Assembly (NCBI GenBank): GCA_016703325.1
Contig: JADJCH010000007.1
Span: forward strand, 124,001 to 188,000
DNA from: Burkholderiales bacterium
GTDB lineage: Bacteria; Pseudomonadota; Gammaproteobacteria; Burkholderiales; Burkholderiaceae_C
Direction: 5' to 3'
DNA: 64,000 bases
Shown in pieces: positions 36,461 through 44,486 of this stretch. A program made the position numbers and the translations under genes. The notes under the pieces were generated by a model. That model was not told the DNA's origin. It saw only the letters and a program-made list of their open reading frames with translations, and did no database searches. Within the stretch, counting starts at the first letter, position 1. Every line of letters starts with the position of its first letter.

Positions 36461-37543
36461 ATGGATGGAACCGCTGCCCTCGTGACGCCATCGGGTGGAC
36501 TGGCCGAACGCCAACCCTGGACCCCCGGTCTGTTCGAAGACATGCCGCCGGAGACAGCGCTGCGCCGACGCCGCGCGGGCGGCCAGCCACCGGGCAGTGG
36601 ATCCACGTCGGCATCGAACAGCACCGACGCCGTCGGTGCAGCGCCGCTGCCGCGGCCTCTTCCTTTGCGCCGCGGCCGCTGGCCACAGGCTTCCCTCGGC
36701 AACCTGGCGGAGCTTCTAGCTCCCCCGCCGGTGCAGCCCACCCGCTGCCAGAGCGTGCTGCGGGCCCACGACGGCCGCGACCTGCCCGGCGCCCTGTCGG
36801 TCAACCCCTACCTGGGCTGCGCCCTGGCCTGCCAGCTCTGCCCGGCTGCGGTGGCCCTCCAACCCGTTGGTGGCACCGCGAATGCTGCTCCAGACCCGTC
36901 CACGGCGAACGCTGCGGTACTGGCCAAAGTCAACATCGCCGAGCGACTGCGCGAAGAGCTGCGCCGGCCCGGCTACCGCGCCCGCCCGCTGGCCCTGGGC
37001 AGTGCCGCGGAGTTGTACCAGGACGCCGAACGTGACCTGGGACTGACCCGGGCGGTGCTGCAGCTGCTGCTGGAGACCGGCCACCCGGTGACGCTGCGCA
37101 GCCGCTCTCCCGCGCTGCTGCGCGACCTCGACCTGCTGAGGGCACTCGCCGCACAGAACCTGCTGGCGGTATCGATCAGCCTGTGCAGCCTGGACGCCAC
37201 CGTCTGGCCCCGCTTCGAGGGCCGCTGTGCAGCCCCTTCACAGCGCCTGCAGGCGATGGGCCGCCTTGCCCGTGCCGGCGTGCCGGTGGGCCTGTGGCTG
37301 GGCCCGCTGCTGCCAGCGGATCAGGACCCGCAGCGCGAAGCCCTGTTCGAGGCGGTGCAGGCTGCGGGTGCCCGCTTCGTGCACTGGTCACCCGACCTCG
37401 GTCAGGAAGACGACCTGGCGGCGCTGGCACAGCGCTTCGGGTTGGCTCGGCGCTGGCCGGAGCTGGACACCACCCTCTTTAGGCCGCCTGCCGCGCTGCG
37501 GCTGAAAGAACCCGCTAAACCCCGTCAGGTCGCCTTGTTCTGA
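36461..37543 (+). CDS. PA0069-like radical SAM protein, probably SOS-regulated
   Basis: A 360-residue protein. An N-terminal low-complexity region (1-90) is followed by VNPYLGCALACQLC, with cysteines at 120, 124 and 127 spaced Cx3Cx2C for a 4Fe-4S cluster; the residue before the last Cys is Leu where the family has an aromatic. RPGYRARPLALGS, TRAVLQLLLE, and GRLARAGVPVGLWLGPLLP match the PA0069/Rv2578c group, annotated as photolyase-like. Substrate is unknown. A LexA box just upstream suggests DNA-damage induction, compatible with repair. The ATG directly follows CCAGGT, a weak ribosome site. Divergent from typical members, so confidence in function is low. Confidence 0.8.
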   Translation: MDGTAALVTPSGGLAERQPWTPGLFEDMPPETALRRRRAGGQPPGSGSTSASNSTDAVGAAPLPRPLPLRRGRWPQASLGNLAELLAPPPVQPTRCQSVLRAHDGRDLPGALSVNPYLGCALACQLCPAAVALQPVGGTANAAPDPSTANAAVLAKVNIAERLREELRRPGYRARPLALGSAAELYQDAERDLGLTRAVLQLLLETGHPVTLRSRSPALLRDLDLLRALAAQNLLAVSISLCSLDATVWPRFEGRCAAPSQRLQAMGRLARAGVPVGLWLGPLLPADQDPQREALFEAVQAAGARFVHWSPDLGQEDDLAALAQRFGLARRWPELDTTLFRPPAALRLKEPAKPRQVALF

Positions 37544-37601
37544 GCGCGCTCCAAGTCTCTTCGCCGCCAGCTCAACAGATTGCACCCCACAGGTTGTGCC
37601 G

Positions 37602-38678
37602 TTACCCGTTACCCGTTACCCAGCAGCCGCAGCAACAATTCGACCCGGGCCTGAGCAGCCGCAGCAACAATTCGACCCGGGCCTGAGCAGCGGTCAGCCC
37701 TCCCGCGCTGGGCAGCACCTCGGCTGCACCGCAGACGATCGAGCCGCCGCCGCCCCGCAGCGCACGCAGCACCGACACCCCCTGCTGCTGCGCCCGCAGC
37801 AGGACCGCCAGCAGGTCCTGGTGCACCGTGCCGTTGCCGGTGCAGGCCACCACCAGGCCCTGAACCCCGCTCTCCAGCAGCAGCTCAACGATGCGACCGT
37901 CCGCCCCGCCGTGGCTGGAGACGATCTGCACCTCCGGCCAGATGTCGCGCGCCAGCACCTGCAACCCGAGGGCCACCGGCACCTCGGCAGTGTCCCGGAA
38001 GCGCCGCAGCCGCCCCTCCTCCACCACCGCCAGCGCGCCGGCATCGCCTGCGTCGAAAGCGTCCAGCCGGTAGGGATGCACCTTGCGCGCCTCCGCTCCC
38101 GCCCAGACCTTGCCGGCCAGCACCAGCAGCACACCCCGCAGTCCGCAGGGACGGGCCGCCACCGCCAACGCATCCAGCAGGTTCTGCGGACCGTCGGCCT
38201 GCAAGGCGTCGGCAGGTCGCATCGCCGCAGTGAACACCACCGGCTTGGCGGGTGAAAGCACACGCTGCACCAGGTAGGCGGTCTCTTCCAGCGTATCCGT
38301 GCCGTGTGTCACCAGCACCGCAGCCACCTCCGGCCGCACCAGATGGGCGGCAATGCGCTCGGTCAGCCGCCGCCACAGCGCATGCGTCATGTCCTTGCTG
38401 TCGATCTGCGCAACCTGCTCGCTTTCGATGCGCAGCCCGGGAGGGACCGGAGCCCGGTGGCCAAGCCCTTCCAGCAAGGCCAGCACCGGCGTCTGCCCGG
38501 CGGTGTAGCCGACGTTGTCACCCCGCTGGGCACTGGTTCCAGCGATCGTCCCTCCTGTGCCCAGCACCACCACGGTGGTCGCACCATGACCACCGCCGCC
38601 TGACACCGACGAGGTCTCGTCGAGTTCGAATTCAGGCGGGTCCGTTGGGATCTCGCCGGTGGTGCTTGTGTTTCCCAT
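37602..38678 (-). CDS. L-asparaginase
   Basis: A 358-residue asparaginase. The first catalytic threonine is Thr44 in GTGGTIAG, the second with Asp in VTHGTDTLEE (127-128), and IDSKDM carries the substrate Ser. Hydrolyses asparagine to aspartate and ammonia. No signal peptide is seen, so a cytoplasmic enzyme is likely; the first 35 residues are Ser/Gly/Glu-rich and unlike the family. The start at 38678 is only 4 bases from a LexA box, with no clear ribosome site, so the true start may be further in. The last 15 residues (ending CCCGCWVTGNG) are unlike the family because a 32-bp tandem duplication shifts the frame. Confidence 0.88.
   Translation of the reverse strand: MGNTSTTGEIPTDPPEFELDETSSVSGGGGHGATTVVVLGTGGTIAGTSAQRGDNVGYTAGQTPVLALLEGLGHRAPVPPGLRIESEQVAQIDSKDMTHALWRRLTERIAAHLVRPEVAAVLVTHGTDTLEETAYLVQRVLSPAKPVVFTAAMRPADALQADGPQNLLDALAVAARPCGLRGVLLVLAGKVWAGAEARKVHPYRLDAFDAGDAGALAVVEEGRLRRFRDTAEVPVALGLQVLARDIWPEVQIVSSHGGADGRIVELLLESGVQGLVVACTGNGTVHQDLLAVLLRAQQQGVSVLRALRGGGGSIVCGAAEVLPSAGGLTAAQARVELLLRLLRPGSNCCCGCWVTGNG
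37623..37686. repeat. 32-bp tandem duplication in the asparaginase 3' end
   Basis: Two identical 32-base copies at 37623-37654 and 37655-37686, each starting GCAGCCGCAGCAACAATTCG on the plus strand. As 32 is not a multiple of 3, the asparaginase frame changes inside the duplication; with one copy the protein would end VELLLRLLGNG and stop. Directly outside (37599-37620) GTTACCC is repeated three times. Confidence 0.95.
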
Positions 38679-38682
38679 GAGA

Positions 38683-38698
38683 CTGGACAAAAATACAG
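38683..38698. promoter_or_regulatory. LexA box 1, lexA/asparaginase intergenic region
   Basis: CTGGACAAAAATACAG fits CTG-N10-CAG with an A-rich centre. It lies 4 bases upstream of the listed asparaginase start and 133 bases before the lexA start. Together with box 2 it forms the tandem pair common in front of lexA genes. Confidence 0.8.
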
Positions 38699-38701
38699 AT
38701 A

Positions 38702-38717
38702 CTGGATGGACAGACAG
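38702..38717. promoter_or_regulatory. LexA box 2, lexA/asparaginase intergenic region
   Basis: CTGGATGGACAGACAG fits CTG-N10-CAG; its centre is 19 bases from that of box 1, about two helical turns, so two LexA dimers can bind on one DNA face. It lies 114 bases upstream of the lexA GTG. Autoregulation of lexA is the expected role. Confidence 0.75.
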
Positions 38718-38831
38718 CCGTTCTACAGGAGCCAAACAGGACCCCCTGCCGATGGCATGCATCCTGCCACGCCCCCTCGGCTGCGTCCTCCGTCGCTTTC
38801 ACCCTTGCGCATTGCGCCACTGTGAGGTTCC

Positions 38832-39521
38832 GTGGACACCAGCCCCAAGCTCACCGCCCGCCAGCAGCAGATCCTGGAGCTGATCCAGAGCAGCATCGAG
38901 CGCAGCGGCGCCCCACCCACCCGCGCCGAGATTGCAGCGGAGCTGGGCTTTCGCTCTGCCAATGCAGCCGAGGAGCACCTTCAAGCACTGGCTCGAAAAG
39001 GTGTGATTGATCTGCTGGGGGGCACCTCGCGCGGCATTCGCCTCAAGACGGAGACGCTGCGTTCGCTGAACGAATCCCGGCTCAAGGGCATCGGGCAGCA
39101 GTTCTCGCTGCCGCTGCCGTCACTGGCGCAGCTGACCCTGCCGCTGGTTGGACGGGTGGCGGCCGGCAGCCCGATCCTGGCCCAGGAACACATCGACAGG
39201 AGCTACACCGTCGAGGCCCACCTGTTTGCCCGCAAGCCCGACTACCTGCTGAAGGTGCGTGGCATGAGCATGCGCGACGCTGGCATCCTCGACGGCGACC
39301 TGCTGGCCGTGCAGCGTGCCAGCGAGGCCAAGAATGGGCAGATCGTGGTCGCCCGCCTGGGTGAGGAAGTCACCGTCAAACGCTTCCGTCGGGGCAAGAG
39401 CGGCATCGAGCTGATTCCGGAGAACCCGGACTTCGAAATCATTCACGTGGCACCGGAGCAGGAGCAGTTCTCGCTGGAGGGCATCGCCGTCGGGCTGATC
39501 CGCAACACGATGCTGATGTGA
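38832..39521 (+). CDS. lexA: LexA repressor
   Basis: A 229-residue SOS repressor. The N-terminal winged helix has [13 protein letters not shown] and [22 protein letters not shown] (key part [10 protein letters not shown]); the C-terminal protease domain has the self-cleavage site Ala111-Gly112 in VAAGSP, catalytic Ser146 in GMSMRDAG, and Lys183 in TVKRF. It represses DNA-damage genes until RecA-stimulated cleavage. The start is GTG (read as Met) 4 bases after [14 protein letters not shown] matches the family start. Two LexA boxes upstream indicate autoregulation. Slightly longer than E. coli LexA (202) through an insert before the cleavage site, as in other Burkholderiales. Confidence 0.97.
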   Translation: MDTSPKLTARQQQILELIQSSIERSGAPPTRAEIAAELGFRSANAAEEHLQALARKGVIDLLGGTSRGIRLKTETLRSLNESRLKGIGQQFSLPLPSLAQLTLPLVGRVAAGSPILAQEHIDRSYTVEAHLFARKPDYLLKVRGMSMRDAGILDGDLLAVQRASEAKNGQIVVARLGEEVTVKRFRRGKSGIELIPENPDFEIIHVAPEQEQFSLEGIAVGLIRNTMLM

Positions 39522-39542
39522 GCGCCATCCGAAAGGCCCCGT

Positions 39543-39563
39543 GAAGTAACAACGCGTTACTTC
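39543..39563 (+). terminator. hairpin after lexA, possible terminator
   Basis: GAAGTAAC, five bases, GTTACTTC: a perfect 8-bp stem 22 bases after the lexA stop. No U-run follows, so efficiency as an intrinsic terminator is doubtful; it might instead be an operator for the next gene, whose ATG is 34 bases away. Confidence 0.4.
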
Positions 39564-39596
39564 GAATTTGCCAAATCGATAAAGCTTGACTATTGG

Positions 39597-40004
39597 ATGA
39601 CGAAGATGGACTGGAACCCGCTGCCGATGGCTGTTGCCAGGAAAGAGAACCCGATGCCGCGCCTGCCCGATCTTCGCTTTGTCCGCCTGCTGGCCCACCG
39701 AATCCACCAGGCCATGGCCCGGCCTGCTGCACCCGGCCTGCTGCCGGCCGCCGCCGCGGTACATCCCCTGCGTTCCGCCCACGCGGTGGCGACCTGTGGC
39801 CTGTCGGCACCGAGGGCAGTTGGGTCGCTGATGCCGAAAGCGGCCCCGGGGAACTCGCGTCCCCTCACTGCGGGAGCAGGTGCCCGCCTGCGGGTGGATC
39901 CCAGCGATCGGCAGCGTGCCCTGATCTCCGGCACGATGCACGAGGTCTGCGATGCACTGGACAGCCTGATCGAGGAAGAAGCCCGCGCACGGCGCGCTCA
40001 CTGA
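39597..40004 (+). CDS. hypothetical protein
   Basis: A 135-residue protein of no recognised family. The first 90 residues are Ala/Pro/Arg-rich; the last 35, with RVDPSDRQRALISGTMHEVCDALDSLIEEE (as RVDPSDRQRAL and HEVCDALDSLIEEE), look like a short folded helix and are reminiscent of small conserved Burkholderiales proteins. It lies between lexA and the convergent phaB gene. No signal peptide or membrane helix. A later ATG (39655) is possible. Coding is plausible but not proven. Confidence 0.5.
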   Translation: MTKMDWNPLPMAVARKENPMPRLPDLRFVRLLAHRIHQAMARPAAPGLLPAAAAVHPLRSAHAVATCGLSAPRAVGSLMPKAAPGNSRPLTAGAGARLRVDPSDRQRALISGTMHEVCDALDSLIEEEARARRAH

Positions 40005-40079
40005 ACAGGCGCGCGGACGTCACGGTCAGGTGGAGCCAAGGCCCCCAAGGACGCACCCAACACTTCCAAAGCGCTCCCC

Positions 40080-40115
40080 CAAAAAGCATCAAGGGGCCCA
40101 TCGGGCCCCTTGTGC
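40080..40115. terminator. bidirectional intrinsic terminator after phaB
   Basis: AAGGGGCCC, three bases, GGGCCCCTT: a perfect 9-bp stem in the gap between the hypothetical gene (plus) and phaB (minus). On the minus strand the stem is followed, after five bases, by a U-run (AAAAA on the plus strand); on the plus strand by TTGTGCTGT. Confidence 0.75.
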
Positions 40116-40155
40116 TGTCTGCCGAGGTGGGCTGAAAACAGCCCACACCGATCGT

Positions 40156-40893
40156 TCAGCCCATGTGCAAGCCGCCGTTGCAGCTGAAGTCGGCGCCGGT
40201 GGTGAAACCGGAGTCGGGACCGGCCAGCCAGGCGACGATCGAGCCGATTTCCTCGGGCGTGCCCAGGCGCTTGACCGGGATGCCCGCAACGATCTTCTCC
40301 AGCACTTCCGGCTTGATCGCACGGACCATGTCGGTGCCGATGTAACCCGGGCTGACGGTGTTCACGGTCACGCCCTTGTTGGCCATTTCCTGCGCCAGGG
40401 CCATCGTGAAGCCGTGCATGCCGGCCTTGGCGGCCGAGTAGTTGGTCTGGCCAGCCTGACCCTTTTCGCCGTTGACCGACGAGATCTGGATGATGCGCCC
40501 GAAGCCCTTTTCCACCATGCCCGGCACGACCTGCTTGGTCACGTTGAACATGGAGGTCAGGTTGGTGCTGATGACCGCGTCCCAATCCTCGCGGGTCATC
40601 TTCAGGAACATGCGGTCCTTGGTGATGCCGGCGTTGTTGACCAGCACGTCGATCGTGCCGTGCTCGCCGATGGCCTTCTGGAAAGCCTCGACGGTGGAGT
40701 CCCAGTCCGCCACGTTGCCGACCGAGGCGTAGAAGGTATAGCCGTCGGCCTTCTGCTCGTCGAGCCACTTGTTGAAGTCGCGGGTCGGGCCGCAACCGGC
40801 GATCACCTTGAAGCCTTCCTGGTGCAGGCGGCGGCAGATGGAGGTACCAATGCCACCCATCCCTCCGGTGACGTAAGCAACTTTCTGGGTCAT
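40156..40893 (-). CDS. phaB: acetoacetyl-CoA reductase PhaB
   Basis: A 245-residue SDR that reduces acetoacetyl-CoA to (R)-3-hydroxybutyryl-CoA with NADPH for PHB synthesis. It begins VAYVTGGMGGIGTSICRRL (TGGMGGIG cofactor loop), has NNAGITKDRMF, and catalytic Ser and Tyr-Lys in SSVNGEKGQ and NYSAAKAG, all as in Cupriavidus PhaB. It is the last gene of the phaC-phaA-phaB order on the minus strand, 127 bases after phaA, and ends before a strong terminator. Confidence 0.97.
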   Translation of the reverse strand: MTQKVAYVTGGMGGIGTSICRRLHQEGFKVIAGCGPTRDFNKWLDEQKADGYTFYASVGNVADWDSTVEAFQKAIGEHGTIDVLVNNAGITKDRMFLKMTREDWDAVISTNLTSMFNVTKQVVPGMVEKGFGRIIQISSVNGEKGQAGQTNYSAAKAGMHGFTMALAQEMANKGVTVNTVSPGYIGTDMVRAIKPEVLEKIVAGIPVKRLGTPEEIGSIVAWLAGPDSGFTTGADFSCNGGLHMG

Positions 40894-41020
40894 GCTGTCT
40901 CTCCTATGTCTAGCAGCCTGGATACGATAAACAGGCTTGGCTTTGGGGGTTCATCGGGTCCACCCTCGGGCAGGGGCAAGTCCCGAGGGCAACCGTTGTC
41001 TGAAGGCCGCAACGGCGCGC

Positions 41021-42199
41021 TCAGCGCTCCACGGTCAGGGCCACGCCCATGCCGCCGCCGATGCACAGCGAGGCGATGCCCTTCCTGGCGTCGCGGCGCT
41101 GCATTTCATGCAGCAGCGTCACCAGGATGCGGCAGCCGGAAGCGCCGATCGGGTGGCCGATGGCGATGGCGCCACCGTTGACGTTGACCTTGCTGGTGTC
41201 CCAGCCCATTTCCTTGTGCACTGCACAGGCCTGGGCCGCGAAGGCTTCGTTGATCTCGAGCAGGTCGAGATCGGCCGCAGACCAGCCGGCACGCTGCAGC
41301 GCACGGCGGGCCGCCGGCACCGGGCCCATGCCCATGATGGCGGGGTCCAGGCCGGCGCTGGCGTAGCTGGCGATGCGCGCCAGGGGCTTGAGGCCCAGGG
41401 CGGCGGCCTTGGCCGCGCTCATCACCATCACCGCGGCAGCGCCGTCGTTGATGCCTGAGGCGTTGCCGGCGGTGACCGAGCCGGCCTTGTCGAAGGCGGG
41501 CTTCAGACCGGCCAGGCCTTCCAGGCTGGACTTGCGGTTCAGGAACTCGTCGGTGTCAAACACCACCGGGTCGCCCTTGCGCTGCGGGATGCTGATGCCG
41601 ACGATTTCGTCCTTGAACCTGCCCGCATCCTGGGCGGCCGCGGCCTTCTGCTGCGAGGCCAGCGCCAGGGCATCCTGGTCTTCGCGGCTGATGCCGTATT
41701 GCTTGGCGACGTTCTCGGCGGTGATGCCCATGTGGTACTTGTTGTACACGTCCCACAGGCCGTCGTTGATCATGGTGTCGACCAGCTTGGTGTCGCCCAT
41801 GCGTGCGCCGTTGCGGCTGTTCATCAACACGTGCGGGGAGGCGCTCATGTTCTCCTGGCCGCCGGCGATGACGATCTCGCTGTCGCCGTCGCGGATGGCC
41901 TGCGCGGCCAGCATCACCGCCTTCAGGCCGGAGCCGCAGACCTTGTTGATGGTCATCGCGGGCACGGCGTTGGGCAGGCCGGACTTGATGACGGTCTGGC
42001 GCGCCGGGTTCTGACCCGAGCCGGCGGTGAGCACCTGGCCGAGGATGACTTCCCCGATCTGATCCCCGGCCAGCCCGGTACGGGCGAGCAGGCCCTGGAT
42101 GACGGCGGCGCCCAGATCAGGGGCTGCGATGCCGGCGAGCGAGCCGCCGAACTTGCCCACCGCGGTGCGAGCGGCGGCGACGATGACGATGTCGGTCAT
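41021..42199 (-). CDS. phaA: acetyl-CoA acetyltransferase (beta-ketothiolase) PhaA
   Basis: A 392-residue biosynthetic thiolase that condenses two acetyl-CoA to acetoacetyl-CoA. Active-site Cys88 is in [11 protein letters not shown]; the base His is in GHPIGASG and the second Cys in CIGGGMG near the C-terminus. Start [15 protein letters not shown] has AAGGAAAC upstream. It lies 87 bases after the phaC stop, with a 22-bp palindrome in between, and feeds PhaB. Confidence 0.96.
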   Translation of the reverse strand: MTDIVIVAAARTAVGKFGGSLAGIAAPDLGAAVIQGLLARTGLAGDQIGEVILGQVLTAGSGQNPARQTVIKSGLPNAVPAMTINKVCGSGLKAVMLAAQAIRDGDSEIVIAGGQENMSASPHVLMNSRNGARMGDTKLVDTMINDGLWDVYNKYHMGITAENVAKQYGISREDQDALALASQQKAAAAQDAGRFKDEIVGISIPQRKGDPVVFDTDEFLNRKSSLEGLAGLKPAFDKAGSVTAGNASGINDGAAAVMVMSAAKAAALGLKPLARIASYASAGLDPAIMGMGPVPAARRALQRAGWSAADLDLLEINEAFAAQACAVHKEMGWDTSKVNVNGGAIAIGHPIGASGCRILVTLLHEMQRRDARKGIASLCIGGGMGVALTVER

Positions 42200-42258
42200 G
42201 AATGTTTCCTTGCGATCACGGAACTGGAAAAGCGGCCAAGAGTATCGCCCAGTCACGG

Positions 42259-42280
42259 CCCTGGCAGGGCCCTGCCAGGG
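42259..42280. other. 22-bp perfect palindrome between phaC and phaA
   Basis: CCCTGGCAGGG is followed immediately by its reverse complement, giving a spacerless 22-bp palindrome 6 bases after the phaC stop. In RNA it would form a GC-rich hairpin with a minimal loop. No U-run follows, so it may attenuate or stabilise rather than end the transcript. Confidence 0.7.
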
Positions 42281-42286
42281 CAACGC

Positions 42287-44044
42287 TCAGCCGGCCTTCT
42301 GCTTCACGTAGCGACCCGGCGCCGGCTCGATGGCCTTGTGGCTGCGGTTGCCGAACGATTTCGGCGCTGCCTTGAGCTTGCCGCCGTTCGGGTTCAACCA
42401 GTCGGTCCACTCGGTCCACCAGCTGCCGGGCACCGAGGTGGCTCCTTCCAGCCACTGCTGTGCAGAGCCCGACAGGTCGTCGTTCTTCCAGTAGTTGCGC
42501 TTCTTCTTCGCAGGCGGGTTGATGACGCCGGCGATGTGCCCGGATGCACCCAGCACGTAGCGCAGCGGCCCCTTGAGGATGCGCGTGTTCAGGTAGGCCG
42601 AATCCCAGGGCACGATGTGGTCTTCACGCGAGGCGTAAACGAACGCAGGGCATTCGATTGCACCCAGGTTCACCTTCTCGCCGCAGACGGTCAATGCGCC
42701 TGGCACCTTGAGCTTGTCTTCCAGGTAGGTGTGGCGCAGGTACCAGCAGTACATCGGCCCGGGCAGGTTGGTGCCGTCGGAATTCCAGTACAGCAGGTCG
42801 AAAGGCGGCGGCGCCTCGCCCTTCAGGTAGTTACCGACCACGTAGTTCCACACCAGGTCGTTCGGGCGCAGGAAGCTGAACGTGGTGGCCAGCTCCTTGC
42901 CCTTGAGCAGGCCCGGGCCGCCAGGGGCATCGGCGCCGATGCTCATCTCACGCAGTCGCACGCTGGTCTCGTCGACGAAAAGGTCCAGCACGCCGGTGGC
43001 ACTGAAGTCCAGGAAGGAAGTCAGCATGGTCAGGCTGGCGGCCGGCTGCTCGCCGCGCGCAGCCAGCACCGCCAGGGCGGTGGCCAGCAGGGTACCGCCG
43101 ACGCAGAAACCCAGCGTGTTCATCGTAGGGGAGCCGCTGATCTCCTGCACCACCCGCACGGCGCGGATCACGGCATCCTCGATGTAGTCGTCCCAGCTCT
43201 TGCCGGCGAGGCTCTCGTCGACGTTGCGCCAGCTCACCACGAACAGTCGGTGGCCCTGTTCCACCGTGTACCGGATCAGCGAGTTCTCCGGCTGCAGGTC
43301 CATGATGTAGAACTTGTTGATGCAAGGCGGCACGAAGAGCATCGGCTTGTCGTACACCTTGTCGGTCAACGGCTTGTATTCGATCAGCTGGAACAGCTCG
43401 TTCTCGAACACCACGGCGCCTTCGGTGGTAGCGACGTTGCGACCCACTTCGAACACCGATTCGTCGGTCTGCGACACATGGCCCTGCTGCAGATCCTTGA
43501 CCAGCAGCGCCATGCCCTGAGACAGGCTCTCGCCCTTCGTATCCAGGGCCTTCTTCTGTGCGTCCGCGTTCAGGGCCAGGAAGTTGGAGGGCGCTGCCGC
43601 ATCGATCCACTGCTGCACCGCAAAGCGCACGCGCGCCTTGGTCTTTTCATCGCCCTGCACCGCTTCGGCCAGCTCCATCAGGGTGCGGGCGTTGAGCAGG
43701 TAATTGGCAGCGGCAAAACCCGCCATCGGGTTGGAGGCCCAGGCGTCGGACGAGAAGCGGCGGTCGCCCTTGAGCTCCGCAGAACCTGCCCCGGCGCTGA
43801 GGCTGCTGTTCCACAGCCCGGCGGCCTGGCGCAGGTACTCGGCCTGGATGCGCGCGAGCTCGGTCGGCGCGATTTTCAGGTCGGCAAAGGCCTGCAGAGC
43901 AGGCCCCAGGCTGCTGCCCAGTGCGCTCACCTGCTGACCGAGTTTGCCGGTGTCCGGCAGGCCGGGCAGGTTGAAGGGGCTGGCGCCAGCGCCCGCGCCC
44001 ATCAACCCAGGAATGCCCCAGGGGGCAAAATTCGTAGCTTGCAT
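42287..44044 (-). CDS. phaC: class I poly(R)-hydroxyalkanoate synthase PhaC
   Basis: A 585-residue class I PHA synthase. The lipase-like box GFCVGGT holds the catalytic Cys314; Asp in SREDHIVPW and His in ASGHIAGV complete the triad. Polymerises 3-hydroxybutyryl-CoA on granule surfaces. The first 95 residues are variable as usual; the C-terminus ends in a basic tail. Start at MQATNFAPWG is typical. A divergent small membrane-protein gene starts 149 bases away. Confidence 0.97.
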   Translation of the reverse strand: MQATNFAPWGIPGLMGAGAGASPFNLPGLPDTGKLGQQVSALGSSLGPALQAFADLKIAPTELARIQAEYLRQAAGLWNSSLSAGAGSAELKGDRRFSSDAWASNPMAGFAAANYLLNARTLMELAEAVQGDEKTKARVRFAVQQWIDAAAPSNFLALNADAQKKALDTKGESLSQGMALLVKDLQQGHVSQTDESVFEVGRNVATTEGAVVFENELFQLIEYKPLTDKVYDKPMLFVPPCINKFYIMDLQPENSLIRYTVEQGHRLFVVSWRNVDESLAGKSWDDYIEDAVIRAVRVVQEISGSPTMNTLGFCVGGTLLATALAVLAARGEQPAASLTMLTSFLDFSATGVLDLFVDETSVRLREMSIGADAPGGPGLLKGKELATTFSFLRPNDLVWNYVVGNYLKGEAPPPFDLLYWNSDGTNLPGPMYCWYLRHTYLEDKLKVPGALTVCGEKVNLGAIECPAFVYASREDHIVPWDSAYLNTRILKGPLRYVLGASGHIAGVINPPAKKKRNYWKNDDLSGSAQQWLEGATSVPGSWWTEWTDWLNPNGGKLKAAPKSFGNRSHKAIEPAPGRYVKQKAG

Positions 44045-44192
44045 CGTCTCCACTCCACCTCGGGATTGCGCCGAATCAAAATCTTCGCACCGCCAGTATC
44101 CCAGACGAGGATTGTCGTCAGGACGGCTTGCACGAAACTTTTCAGCGCCCATCCCCCCACCCCGACACCACACGCGCCGACGGAACCCACTC

Positions 44193-44486
44193 ATGTACCT
44201 GATCGCCATTGCCTGGATGTACGTGGCCCTGATGATGTCCCTGGCCGAGGGCTTCAGCCCGAATGGCACCTGGCTGGGCGCGTTTTTCACGCTTCTGATG
44301 TACGGCGTCGGTCCGGTGAGCCTGCTGATGTACCTGCTCGGCACCCCAGGACGTCGCCGTCTGCGTCAACGCGCCCAGGCACAGGCAGAGTCGCAGGCCG
44401 AGGCTCAAGTGCAGGCAGATTCGACCGGCCTCATGCTCTCGGATCCCGGCAAGCCGTCGTCAGCCCTGAAGCCAGATCAGCGCTGA
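44193..44486 (+). CDS. small membrane protein, function unknown
   Basis: A 97-residue protein with two hydrophobic helices (about 1-20 and 29-48: LIAIAWMYVALMMSL and AFFTLLMYGVGPVSLLMYLL) and a Gln/Ala-rich hydrophilic tail. Similar small proteins occur beside phaC in related genomes, from memory. It is divergent from phaC and overlaps the end of the convergent pgeF gene by 27 bases. Role unknown; an inner-membrane location is the only firm statement. Confidence 0.75.
   Translation: MYLIAIAWMYVALMMSLAEGFSPNGTWLGAFFTLLMYGVGPVSLLMYLLGTPGRRRLRQRAQAQAESQAEAQVQADSTGLMLSDPGKPSSALKPDQR

Noticed and set aside
37599..37620. GTTACCC heptamer repeated three times, considered as a plasmid iteron or replication signal
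   Set aside because: Only three short copies inside the end of the asparaginase frame, no Rep protein or DnaA boxes around.
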